64,000 nucleotides of DNA from assembly GCF_033807715.1 (NCBI RefSeq), contig NC_084590.1, positions 3,933,501 through 3,997,500 of the forward strand, in the 5' to 3' direction. The stretch's first letter is position 1, and each line of letters begins with the position of its first letter. Below the pieces are notes generated by a model, which was not told the DNA's origin, did no database searches, and worked only from the letters and a program-made list of their open reading frames with translations. The position numbers and the translations under genes are program-made. This stretch comes from Cololabis saira (Eukaryota; Chordata; Actinopteri; Beloniformes; Belonidae). Below, one piece after another: positions 1-9,282 of the stretch.

Positions 1-154
1 TCCTTCCTTCCTTCCTTCCTTCCTTCCTTCCTTCCTTCCTTCCTTCCTTCCTTCCTTTCTCCCTTCCTTTTCTCCCATCCTTCCATCCTTCTTTTCTCCC
101 TTCCTCCCTTCTTCTCTTCCTCCTTCCTTGACCCGAAGACAGCACAAGGGTTAA
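1..154 (-). mobile_element. Terminal part of a TTAA-flanked (piggyBac-type) MITE with embedded TTCC array
   Basis: Positions 1-128 are a TTCC array with CTCCC variants. It is followed by an end motif, TGACCCGAAGACAGCAC, then AAGGG, and TTAA at 151-154. The reverse complement of this end (CCCTTGTGCTGTCTTCGG) matches the left ends of the elements at 43256 and 59199, so this is the same family in reverse orientation. The other end lies before the window. A TTAA target and CCC-starting ends are typical of piggyBac-type transposons; the superfamily is an inference. No protein is encoded. Confidence 0.75.
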
Positions 155-178
155 CGCAGAACCATGAATCAGGCTTTA
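151..178. mobile_element. End fragment of a small foldback MITE, interrupted at TTAA
   Basis: The sequence AACGCAGAACCATGAATCAG just after TTAA matches the right ends of the foldback MITEs at 4379-4471 and 6157-6301. The array-bearing MITE at 1-154 therefore appears to have inserted at a TTAA inside this older element. The rest of the host element is outside the window. Confidence 0.55.
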
Positions 179-768
179 CTGTCCAGTATATGTGCAGTTT
201 ACGCAGCATCCTCCTCATCCTCCTCTCAGACACCACCACCAAGGAGTCCAGCTGAACCCCCAGGACGGAGCCAGCTGAACCCCCAGGACGGAGCCAGCTG
301 AACCCCCAGGACGGAGCCAGCTGAACCCCCAGGACGGAGCCGGCCTTCCTGATGATCCTGCTGGCGTCTGCTGCCCTCAGCCTGCTGCCCCAGCACACAA
401 CAGCAAACAAAATGGTACTGACTGGTAAAACATGTTCAAACGTTGAATGACCGGAGCCTCCTCAGGAAATAGAGACGACTCAGGCCCTTCTTGTACACGG
501 CCTCAGTGTTCTTGGCCCAGTCCAGTTTGTTATTGGGGTAAACTCTAAGGTATTTGTAATCCTGGATAACATCCACAGTCACACCGTTGATGGAGATGGG
601 TGTGGGGACAGATTTCCTCCTGCGGAAATCTACCACCGGCTCCTGGGTCTTGGTGGAGTTGAGATGCAGATGGTTATTGCGCACCACTCGACGAAGGAGT
701 CCACAACAGCAACCCTGTAAAAATGGCAGCAGTTTGTGTTTTAGAAGTAAAATCTGGTCGTGGTACAA
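178..768 (-). pseudogene. L2-clade LINE reverse transcriptase C-terminal remnant
   Basis: Read on the minus strand, 768-436 encodes about 110 residues with typical fish L2 features: STKTQEPVVDFRR, a DYKYL motif (usually FKYLGV), LDWAKNT, and RLYFLRRLRSFNV at the end. After a stop, the downstream sequence still reads in shifted frames as MFYQSV, KAGSVLGVQL and VSERRM, all expected next in L2 ORF2. It is therefore a 5'-truncated, frameshifted copy with no function. A 23-bp minisatellite interrupts the coding remnant. The clade is recognised from these motifs only; CR1 or Rex1 are the alternatives. Confidence 0.75.
244..343. repeat. 23-bp minisatellite inside the L2 remnant
   Basis: Four copies of a 23-bp unit (GAGCCAGCTGAACCCCC plus AGGACG) run from 244 to 336, with a partial fifth. 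The first unit carries a 1-bp difference. On the minus strand the unit corresponds to the L2 coding stretch around AGSVLGVQL, so the array grew from LINE coding sequence. The unit is not a multiple of three, so each copy shifts the frame. Confidence 0.85.
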
Positions 769-813
769 CTACTTCTTACTAGTGCTGTCAGGCGATTAAA
801 AAAATGTATCTAA

Positions 814-1105
814 TTAAAGCGACACTACGTAACTTTTCCACCTTAATATCATATTTCCAGAGTCATTGTGATGGTACATCAACTTCCAACAGGTTTAATG
901 AACCTCTGTCATGGTCTGAGGGGTCTGTATCTCCTTCACTGGCACTATGTAACTTTGAGGAGCATGGTAGGAACCCTTCCACACTAAAAAACTACAAATC
1001 TTTGACTGCTTTACGGCATACGTCACTTCCCCCTCCTTCCCGATTCGCAGTCGAGACGAAAATGGGCGGGGCGTGGAGCGCAGCTCCGCAGAAGCTGGTA
1101 ACCCG
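814..1105 (+). mobile_element. 5' part of a TTAA-bounded MITE (family AGCAGCACTATGTAAC)
   Basis: The stretch starts TTAAAGCGACACTACGTAAC and is nearly identical for about 280 bp to the element at 60306, including CTCTGTCATGGTCTGAGG and GGGCGGGGCGTGGAGCGCAG. The two copies diverge after about 1105, and no matching right end was found nearby. Copy A is therefore truncated or is a different subfamily. No coding capacity is seen. Confidence 0.7.
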
Positions 1106-1849
1106 TTGCTGTGTTGCTGCTGCAGCAGCTCCACACAACAGACGTGGGGAAAAGATCAATAATGGTTTAACTTTTCACCGCTTTCCTGCTCAGAGGCAGA
1201 ACCACGGACGCCAAGTATCTGAGATAACAAAGTAAAAGAGTGAAAGAGTCGTCGGCTCGCTTGGATCGCGGCTGTAACGACCAAACACCTTCCACACAGT
1301 ACCACAAACACTCACACAGACCGGGTCGGATCAAAACACGGGTTTAATTCCCCACTTCGCCAGCTAAACGCAGCTGCTGGCCAGCTCTCTGCGGTGCAAA
1401 TAACCCCAATCTCACGAGGAAAACAAAAATATTGCTCACGCCTCGGAGCCTCTTCAACATAATATAGCAGTCGAATAACTTCCTTCTCAAACTTGTGGCC
1501 CAAAATTATTTTTAATTATCCTGTACTGTTTTTTCTCTGCTGGGCCAAGAAAGTAGGATTTGTTATACTGGTGTTGTCTTGAAACTTCTTGACTATTTTC
1601 TAATGTTTTATGGATCTAAATATCAACTAGTTAATACAGATGATTGACTTGTAAATAATGGCACCACAGAGCCACTCTGCATCCACTCTCATGTCAAAAC
1701 CACATTGTTTGAATTAGTTTGCATAAAATATGGTGACACTGGAACCAGGTGTTCATGTAGTGCTGACAGTACTATACATGACAAGTCCTGTAAATGAATA
1801 AAGCCAGAATCCCCAGACGTGCATTTACACACACAAACCAAACACAGAG
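1106..1849. other. No gene seen; possible MITE interior then AT-rich sequence
   Basis: The first 400 bp may continue the upstream MITE but have no partner in this window. The rest is AT-rich, non-repetitive sequence with no convincing reading frame or splice-like structure. Confidence 0.4.
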
Positions 1850-1911
1850 ACACACACACACACACACACACATGAATGCATGCACGCACACGCGCGCGCA
1901 CACGCACACAC

Positions 1912-1996
<85 letters not shown>
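1850..1996. repeat. (CA)n microsatellite, compound
   Basis: A CA tract is interrupted at about 1873-1890 by ATGAATGCATGCACG and CGCG steps, then continues almost pure to 1996. Peptides such as poly(CV) or poly(TH) read through it are artefacts. Confidence 0.97.
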
Positions 1997-1998
<2 letters not shown>

Positions 1999-2545
1999 AC
2001 AGCAATAAGCAGATCATGTATGGATGGCCTGCCTTCTGGCGATTTCTCACAGATAGTATTGATTGGAGATGCTGGCCTCATTCATTACAGGCTGACTAGC
2101 AGCAGATGAGCTGAGGCTTATTGCTGAGAATGCTTTTCTCTGTCGTTTAGAAATGTACAAGGGTAAATTGCAGGAACCTTGCATAAGTAGATGTGAAGGA
2201 ACGAGATGTCTTACTCAGCAGCATTACATAACATGAAACACCGTCAGTAAAGAATGACCACACTTTCTTCAACAAAAGTATTTATGATCATACACCAATC
2301 AGGTGTTGCATTATAATAATCTTCTTAAAGCTCCCTGCTGCCTGCATGCGCTGACCCGTACGGGCTCTGCGACATGCATGGTTATGATATTTTATGAGTC
2401 AGACAGAAATGGAAGGTTTTGTATCAGATTATATGGAAGGCTGTTGTTGGAGGGCTGGAATACAGTTGGAGCTTGAGTAGAAGATGGCTGGAGTCATGGT
2501 CCCATTGGAGCATTTGAGAATGGACAGAATAAAGGACAGGCACAC
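1997..2545. other. No feature recognised
   Basis: This is mixed-composition single-copy-like sequence. I see no repeat ends, no coding signature and no RNA gene. Confidence 0.4.
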
Positions 2546-2548
2546 TAA

Positions 2549-3305
2549 TGGCACTTTTCCACTAGTACCTACTAGTACCTACTCGGGTCTACTCATCTCA
2601 GCCCGGCTCAACTCAACTTGGCCAAGTTTCTTTTCCACGACAATCCAGCACCTGGAGCAGAAGTAGGAGGTTGGAGTGAAGCTACTGTGACGTATTTGAT
2701 TGTGTGATCTAAACGAAGAAGACAACAACACTAAAGATGTAGAACCTGGAGGAGATGATAGATGTGCTGCTGGGTCTGTGACTTGTGTTCGATATCAAGT
2801 TAAAAACAATGAGAGTGAGAGAAGCTTCAAGTGGCAACGTTTTTATTTTTATTTTTATTTTTTAGTTCGTCTCGGCGCTGCTGAAAAGTCAGCTGGAGCC
2901 GCGAAGAGCTATGAAGTGACAGAGCTCCTGGTAGATCTTGTCGTTCCTTATCTCCGTCTAGATCCCTTTTTAATTCTCTCCTCAGCACCAGGTTTATGAA
3001 CATCTGCACCTCAGAGTTGGATCATGAAACTGACCTTTGCTGCCATTGCTGGTGGAATAAAATGAAGAAGCCGTGAGTTGCTCTTTCACTGATGTCACAT
3101 CCTGACTCAGACGTCTGACTCCAACCCCCCGACCAATCGGTGGCCTGTAGTGTGATGATGTCAGATACAGCCGACTCAGCAGCTTAGAACCTCGGCAGAT
3201 TAGTTACAGAAAAAGTATCTACTTGGCACGTTAGATCCCTAGTGGGAAAGAACCAAACCGAGGAGAGGCGAGTCGGGCTGAGTAGGTACTAGTGGAAAAG
3301 CGCCA
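2549..3305. mobile_element. Non-autonomous DNA transposon, PIF/Harbinger-like
   Basis: Inverted ends begin TGGCACTTTTCCACTAGTAC at the left. The right end, read in reverse, begins TGGCGCTTTTCCACTAGTAC. Similarity continues through the CTCAGCCC stretch to about 45 bp. The left end holds an extra 10-bp tandem copy of AGTACCTACT. A TAA flanks both sides (2546-2548 and 3306-3308), which fits the 3-bp TWA duplication of PIF/Harbinger. No transposase is present; the 757 bp are non-coding. The superfamily is inferred from the duplication length. Confidence 0.75.
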
Positions 3306-3545
3306 TAAATGTTTGGCTATTGTATTACTTGGGAGTAAGGTTTTCCTATGCCTACTTAACCACGGACTTGATGAAATTTGCTGGGTGACAATGTCAACTA
3401 CAGGAGGATAACATAATTAACTTTTGTTTAGAATTGTCCTCAGAGCCAGAGAACTGTTGAGAAAGGTAATCGGACTTAATTTTCCTGTTACTTGCAATGT
3501 TGATGGCCAGGTGACATTAATACTCATATGAACAGCAATTTAGCC
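3306..3545. other. Spacer without recognised feature
   Basis: This is AT-rich sequence between two MITEs; nothing was recognised. Confidence 0.4.
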
Positions 3546-4859
3546 TTAAAGGAGACCTATTCTGAAAAACAGGTTTTTTCTTGCTTTAACATATATAAAG
3601 TGGTCTCCCCTCAGCCTGCCAACTCAGAGAAGGAGGAAAGCAACCAAATTCTGCCGTGTCTGTACAGCCGCCCGGATGACTCTTCCAGTGTCATGTGACT
3701 TCTATGAGCCGTTCAGATTCAGATTTCCATAGGTCTCCTCCGCTGCTGAAACCACGCCCACAACCAACTCTGCCGGCCGGAGCTTCCACCATTGTTTAGA
3801 AGCGGTGACTGTTTGAACAACGAGGGACAGTAGAAATGAGGTTTTGCATCGACACTTACCCTCATAAAAGGATCAGTACCAACAGTACGGACCCGGCAAC
3901 TGCACACGAGTCAGCGGTAAGTGACGTTAATTTTTTATGTTATTTATATTTGTCTACAAGTATGATCTTTGCATGGGCTAAGTATTTAGCTTAGCTCCGG
4001 TGTTACTCCGTGTTACGGAGCTCTATTAGTACCGTAATGAATTTTTTTCTGCCGATGGTTTCAGATCTTCCAAGCACATGAAGCTTCAACGACCCTTCAG
4101 AAAACACACGGTCCTTCCTTGAGCCAGCAATAGTGCATACATGTTATTTATATACAACTTATGTTGTTGGTTTTTTTTTAACAATAAAGTTGCCATTTGT
4201 GAAAATTCAGTGTTGTGATTTCTTTACAGTTAACATGATTAATTTGTCTTGTAACATAAGAAATGAAATGATGAGGAATCAGAGTAAATAACTGTGGTGT
4301 AACTGTTTAGAATTAAATTAAATCTTCCTGTGTGAATTAGTGTGAAGACGAGGTGACCTGGTTCCCTCTTCAGGGAACTAAAGGTGGATTTATGGTTCCG
4401 TGTTACACCAACGCAGAGCCTACGGCGTAGGGTACGTGTCGATTTAACGCAGAACCGTAATTCAGGCTTAAGATCCGTTTACACCGTGTCATAATTGCTG
4501 ACTCGCGGCCAGTTAGGACAGTCTAATAGAAAATAAAGCAATGGAATTGATTTTGTCACTGAAGTTCGATCGCATGGGACACGCTTTGTGTAAGCAGCCG
4601 CTGCTCTTCAGCCCGGAGAGGCTTTGTTCCCTCCCCTCCTACACATCATTCAGGCAGCCAATCAGCACAGAGCCTCATTAACATAGCCCCGCCCCCTCAG
4701 AATCCCTCATAGAGAAGGAGGTTAGAAGCGGTAAAACTAGAGACATGGCCCAGAGGTTGAATTTCTGATTTATGTAGAAAAAACAAGCTTTAGATTGTTT
4801 TTAAGACATTCAAGGCCTGTTTAAAATATACATTAAATGCCATAATAGGTCTCGTTTAA
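3546..4859. mobile_element. TTAA-bounded MITE (family AGGAGACCTATT)
   Basis: The left end is TTAAAGGAGACCTATTCTG. The right end in reverse complement is TTAAACGAGACCTATTATG (16 of 19 identical or better, depending on alignment). Both are bounded by TTAA (3546-3549 and 4856-4859), a target typical of piggyBac and Kolobok transposases. The 1.3-kb interior shows no transposase. A small foldback MITE is nested at 4379-4471. Confidence 0.7.
4379..4471. mobile_element. Nested small foldback MITE with CCTACGGCGTAGG core
   Basis: The ends AAGGTGGATTTATGGTTCCG and (reversed) AAGCCTGAATTACGGTTCTG form an imperfect hairpin. The core contains the near-palindrome CCTACGGCGTAGG. Related copies lie at 6157-6301 and around 6740-6840, with an end at 151-178. 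Confidence 0.7.
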
Positions 4860-5334
4860 CCAGCAGATTTCTAGAAGATTACATGATGCCTGCGCTGTTT
4901 CCAGGAATGTATTTGACTGTGGTCACTGGTGTATCTAATGCCAGTTGTTTTTTCACCATGTTTGTCACATTTTGAGAAAAAATTGTTTAGAAAAATGAAA
5001 TGGTTGGTGAACACTGGGTGTGGGAATGAAGATTCACTGTGACAAGTTGATTTTCTAAGACAATCTTTTACAATTAGCAATCCATAAATACTGATAAACT
5101 GACAGGACCGTATTGAACTGCAGTAAAACTGAATTGCTTTTACTGCTTTTAATTGAACTGGATTGGATTTGACCCTGTCTCACACCGGATGAGAGCTGCT
5201 TTACACTCCAGCCCCCTGTGACCACATATTGAACACGAACTGTCCTCACAGTGCATTATTGGGTGGGAAATGGCAGCATAACCAGCGCATTCAAGTTTAT
5301 TCTAAGAAATCATCTATGTTACTGGAAAGACTAC
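4860..5334. other. No feature recognised
   Basis: This is non-repetitive sequence with short open frames that lack any family resemblance. A CTA trinucleotide run sits at about 5330-5345. Confidence 0.4.
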
Positions 5335-5439
5335 TACTACTACTGTCATTTAGCACACGCTTTTATCCAAAGCGACTTACATCTGAGACACACACCATGT
5401 AGCAATTAGGGTTAAGGCCTTGCTTAGGGGCCCAAGGTG
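5335..5439 (+). repeat. Left half of a common fish dispersed repeat (split by a hAT)
   Basis: It carries the widely dispersed fish motif ACGCTTTTATCCAAAGCGAC followed by GGGTTAAGGCCTTGC and GGGGCCC. This is probably SINE-derived, although the exact class is uncertain. It ends exactly at the hAT target duplication and resumes at 7544. Confidence 0.65.
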
Positions 5440-6156
5440 TAGGGTTGCCACCTTTCAGAAATAGAAATAAGGGACACCCCGATTTCAGCAGGGCAGGCGC
5501 CAAAAAAAGGGACATACCCAAAAACTTCTAAACTGCATATAAATGTATTTATTTTATATGAAAAAACAAAACGCTTTGATTTAAAGTTTAAAGTGCTTTA
5601 ATAGCATTGAACTTGCATGACTGTACAGCCAACCATATAGCAACTGAAATAGACTCCTATGCTATGTATGTCCACATCAGCCAAGATGTATAATATCGCC
5701 TAGTAGTGAAGAATATGGTGTAAAAGTTAGTTAATTTCAATAATTCAACTTAAAAGGTGAAACTAATACATGTATATTACATAGTCTCATTACAGGCAAG
5801 ATATGTTAAAGAGCATATTGCAGGTTGGAGACCCCTGTGAATCAATGTGTAGGAAAATAATGTAGGAACTGAATTTTCATTGAAATACGCATAAATATAT
5901 ACTACAGTGACCTCCGGAGTTGTTTTTGTGAGAGTATTTTACTTCCGCATCTGAAAAAGCTGAACCGGAAGTGACGTAGCACGAGGGAGTGTGGTGAATT
6001 TCAACAATAGGAAAAATAATGGATCTTAATGTTAGTTGTGACACTGAAGAGGTTGTGAATGTGTATTCACACCAATATGACGGGCCACAGCCTTATAATT
6101 ACCAACCCGTTAGTCCCCCCACATTCTTTTGATTGACAGCTGAAACTTGCTTTTTA

Positions 6157-6301
6157 AAAGGCTGATTTATGGGTCCGCGTTACACCAACGCAGACCCTAC
6201 GGCGTAGGTTACGCGGCGACGCACAGAACGCTGCGTGCGCCGCGTACCCTACACCGTAGGCTACGCCGTCGATTTTACGCGGAACCATAAATCTGCCTTT
6301 A
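6157..6301. mobile_element. Nested foldback MITE (CCTACGGCGTAGG family)
   Basis: The ends AAGGCTGATTTATGGGTCCG and, reversed, AAGGCAGATTTATGGTTCCG pair almost fully. The interior is GC-rich with several ACGGCGTAGG / CCTACRCCGTAGG blocks and CpG-rich steps. The whole unit could fold into one hairpin. Confidence 0.75.
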
Positions 6302-6424
6302 TTCACTGCAGCACCCGCCCGTGCTCCTGAAAGAAACTCTGAAACTCCTTAAAAATGGGTGAGTACTTGTAATCTGTCTACGTTTGTACTTTCTAAACAG
6401 AAAACAAGCTTATTATCTTCTCTT

Positions 6425-7035
6425 TTTTCTGACTAAATGCATCCGAAATAGCCGGGTATTTTTAAAACCGAATATTTCCCCGTATTTCCCCCCCTTCGTT
6501 TATAAAAAATGAGTATCCACATTACATCGTTGTTAAAAAAAAAAAAACCTTCCACACATAAACGAAGATCTGCATTTTCGACCACATTCATAAGCATTCC
6601 AAACCTGTACATCATCTGGTCTTCCCGCCTCCGAGCCGCCTCTGCGGCGCAGTTTTCCCGGGAGCCGCGTCTCCTTCTCGGGTAACGAGCTCGAGTCCCC
6701 CCCGTGTCCCACCGCGGAGTTGCCGCGTTATACCGCCGCGTCGATACCAGCCCTACGCCGTAGGGTACGGCGTAGGGCTGCGCGTCGCCGCGTACCCTAC
6801 GGCGTAGGCTCTGCATCGGTGTAACGCAGTAAACGGCTGTCAAGAGCAGAGATCATTTATTTAATAAATAGCTTGGAGGACAGATGGTGGATCATCTGTG
6901 TTTTTGGGTCGCACGTTAGACGTCGGACTCAGAGTCCACATTAAACATTCGTTTATTTGCGTTTTCATGTGGATGACAGGTCCAAACGTAGGAAAATATC
7001 TTCGGTTTAGCAGATACCCGGCTACGTGTGTACGG
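6425..7035. mobile_element. Nested long foldback structure with a second MITE core
   Basis: An outer arm near 6448 (AGCCGGGTATTTTTAAAACC) is matched in inverted form near 7000-7024 (TTTAGCAGATACCCGGCT). Inner segments TTCGTTTATAAA and TCCACATTA also recur inverted around 6930-6960. The centre (about 6690-6840) holds the CCTACGGCGTAGG-type palindromes. A short block at 6822-6895 also matches the interior of the MITEs at 39155 and 57013. Boundaries are approximate. Confidence 0.45.
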
Positions 7036-7543
7036 GGTCTGGGCAGTCAGATGGGGCAGCTGTGGAGACGTCTCCCTGCTGCTGCGTCATATGACGCGGT
7101 GTTCGAAAAAACACCAAAAACAAAGTGCTGCTTGGCAGGATCAAAAGAAACTAAACAGGGATCAAAAAACTTGAGGAGGAAAACCGTGGCAGGACACATG
7201 GAGGACAAAAAAGTACGGACCGACAGGGAACAAGGGAATGACAAGACCAGATATACACAGGGGATAACGAGACACGACGAGACACAGGTGCAGACAATCA
7301 GGGCAGATGGGACACAGGCGGGGCAAAACAGAAACTGAAAGGCTGGGGGGAATGTCAAACCCTGACAAAGTTGAATTTACTACGAATTAAGTTTTGCAAT
7401 ATATTCAAATTTTCCGACCTTCACCTGTATATTATCACATAAATAAGAGCATAATATGTGTCTGTATTTGTTCAATATGGAACGCAACTTTTAATTCCCA
7501 ATTACGGAACAATTCCGATTTTTAGGGACGGGTGGCGACCCTA

Positions 7544-7640
7544 CCAAGGTGGTTCATCTTGGTTGCCATTCCGGGGCTCCTCCAGACCCAAGCCCACCTC
7601 TGTAGCCACTAGACTACCACCCCCCTACAGACACAGCAGT
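7544..7640 (+). repeat. Right half of the fish dispersed repeat
   Basis: It resumes with CCAAGGTGGTTCATC and ends with AGCCACTAGACTACCAC, the usual 3' part of the repeat begun at 5335. The first 8 bp are the target duplication. Confidence 0.65.
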
Positions 7641-9282
7641 TTACCACCAATGAAAGTGCAAGGTTTGAAAATTTAGTAATTCTAATCCTTTATCACAATC
7701 ATTCAAAATGTTTTAATGTATATCAGTTGCCCCGATCGCTTCGTCCCTTGCCCTAAACTGGTTGTCACTCACAACAAAGTAAACAAATGATAAGTACTGT
7801 GGAAAATGTGTTGGAATGGTTGAAACTTGTAGTCCATATCAGAAAAAATGCCTCCAACCACTCCTCCTTCCTCTGCTTAAGGGTTTGTGGGCAAAGCACC
7901 TGCATCGATTGTGGATCCTGACTGATGTAGTGAGACACTCAGCATCAACATCATTACATAGTGAAGTGCTGCACATTAATGTAATTATGTATTGAGGTAT
8001 AAGCAGCTTCTCTGACAGACATTGATTAAAATAATTGAAGAATCGTAAAAAAAAAGTTTATAGTGTAATGTTTTGCATAACATAGCTAATACATGTTCTG
8101 TCATGAAATCAAATTCCTTTCTTTTGAATTATTTGATGTGCAATATATCAATTGAATCACTGTAGTTAGGTAATTGGTAATTTAGATTATTTCATAATCT
8201 TAATTTGTCAATCTCATGAATGATAATTTCTAATAGTAAGGAAAATAACATTTATTGCAGTCTTTTTAAAACACAAAACTTTGTTCCACAATGTTTTTTT
8301 AATCCAAAGATGTCCTTGAATATTCTAATTGTATGAAACGGAGAACTTTTTTTTTTTTTTTTTTGTAAATTCCTAATAAAAAAAAAGAAATAAAGTAAAA
8401 GAAATAATAAAGAGCTGAATTATGACTAAACTCTTCTTAAGCACTAAGCGGACAATTCCCATAATTCCTCAGTTCTCCAAAGAATTTGCAGAGACACTGA
8501 CAGGCAACACCTGATCCAGCAGGCTCTGTCTCCTTGGAGCAGCTATATTTCCCCTGAGTGTCTGCCATGTTCCTGCCTTCACCTTGCACTCTGCCATTTT
8601 CAGCACCGGGCCCAGGGGTCACAATGAGAAGAACTCGAATCAGCACCAAAGAACCAGGCCAAACTGCGAGTTGGTCTTTTGGTTCTTAATTTCTTCTCTG
8701 CCTCCCCACCCCCCATACTTAGTCGGTAGAAAAATGGTGATTCTTCACAATCAAATAAATAATTTCATCTTGAGGCAGGGGAGAGAATGAGAGATGAGAT
8801 AGGAGAGACTTGAGGAGGGAAGAAAAGGCAAATTGGGGAAGCTGAAAAGGGAAGTATATTACCGAGTTAGCAAATGTGCCTTCATACCAGGGAGTCAATT
8901 TGAGAGAAGCTATGCAATGTGACATCATTTACACAGAAATCCCTAATTTGTCAGCATTAATATTTCAGCCCTAGCACTGCCTGTCAGTGTGCCAGAGATG
9001 ACTGATCAATCTATAAAATGGCCGCAGCTAATTTATTGAATATTTATGTGCAATGTCATGTGCAGGAGAGCAGGAGAATTTATTCCACCATGCTTTGCAT
9101 TCATGACCAAGAACTTTCCAAAGAAAATCTAATTTTAGCTTTGCTGAAAATGCTCCAACACTGCACACAATAGTGTTGTGCTTTGTTAAAATGAAACAAT
9201 TTGTTTCCTCAAGTAGACACAAAACAGATTTTAGCTGATGTTGACAATTGGAAACTCACACACAAAAAAAACATTTGGACAG
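7641..9282. other. Gene-free AT-rich stretch; candidate conserved non-coding block at about 8930-9130
   Basis: It contains a T20-like run near 8346-8364 and otherwise non-repetitive sequence. Around 8930-9130 the text is of even, complex composition without repeat hallmarks, which is how conserved non-coding elements often look. That is only an impression and needs an alignment. A 70-residue minus-strand frame at 8437-8649 resembles no family I know. Confidence 0.3.

Larger units (their letters stand above)
5440..7543. mobile_element. hAT-superfamily transposon, non-coding, 2.1 kb
   Basis: The ends are TAGGGTTGCCACC and, reversed, TAGGGTCGCCACC. A perfect 8-bp target duplication CCAAGGTG flanks it (5432-5439 and 7544-7551). 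The 8-bp duplication and TAGGG ends are hallmarks of hAT. The interrupted host repeat reads continuously once the element is mentally removed, which confirms the boundaries. I see no transposase domain. Foldback elements are nested inside (6157-6301 and about 6425-7035). Confidence 0.88.

Noticed and set aside
1689..2109. Cys-Val or Thr-His repeat proteins over the CA tract (also at 10806-11334, 32256-32537 and 61964-62317)
   Set aside because: Translation of dinucleotide repeats; no flanking domain.
6898..7338. 146-residue plus-strand frame
   Set aside because: It lies across nested foldback elements in the hAT and has no domain similarity I can see.
8437..8649. Small minus-strand gene starting MVLIRVLLIVTPG
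   Set aside because: No family resemblance, no splice context, short length consistent with chance.
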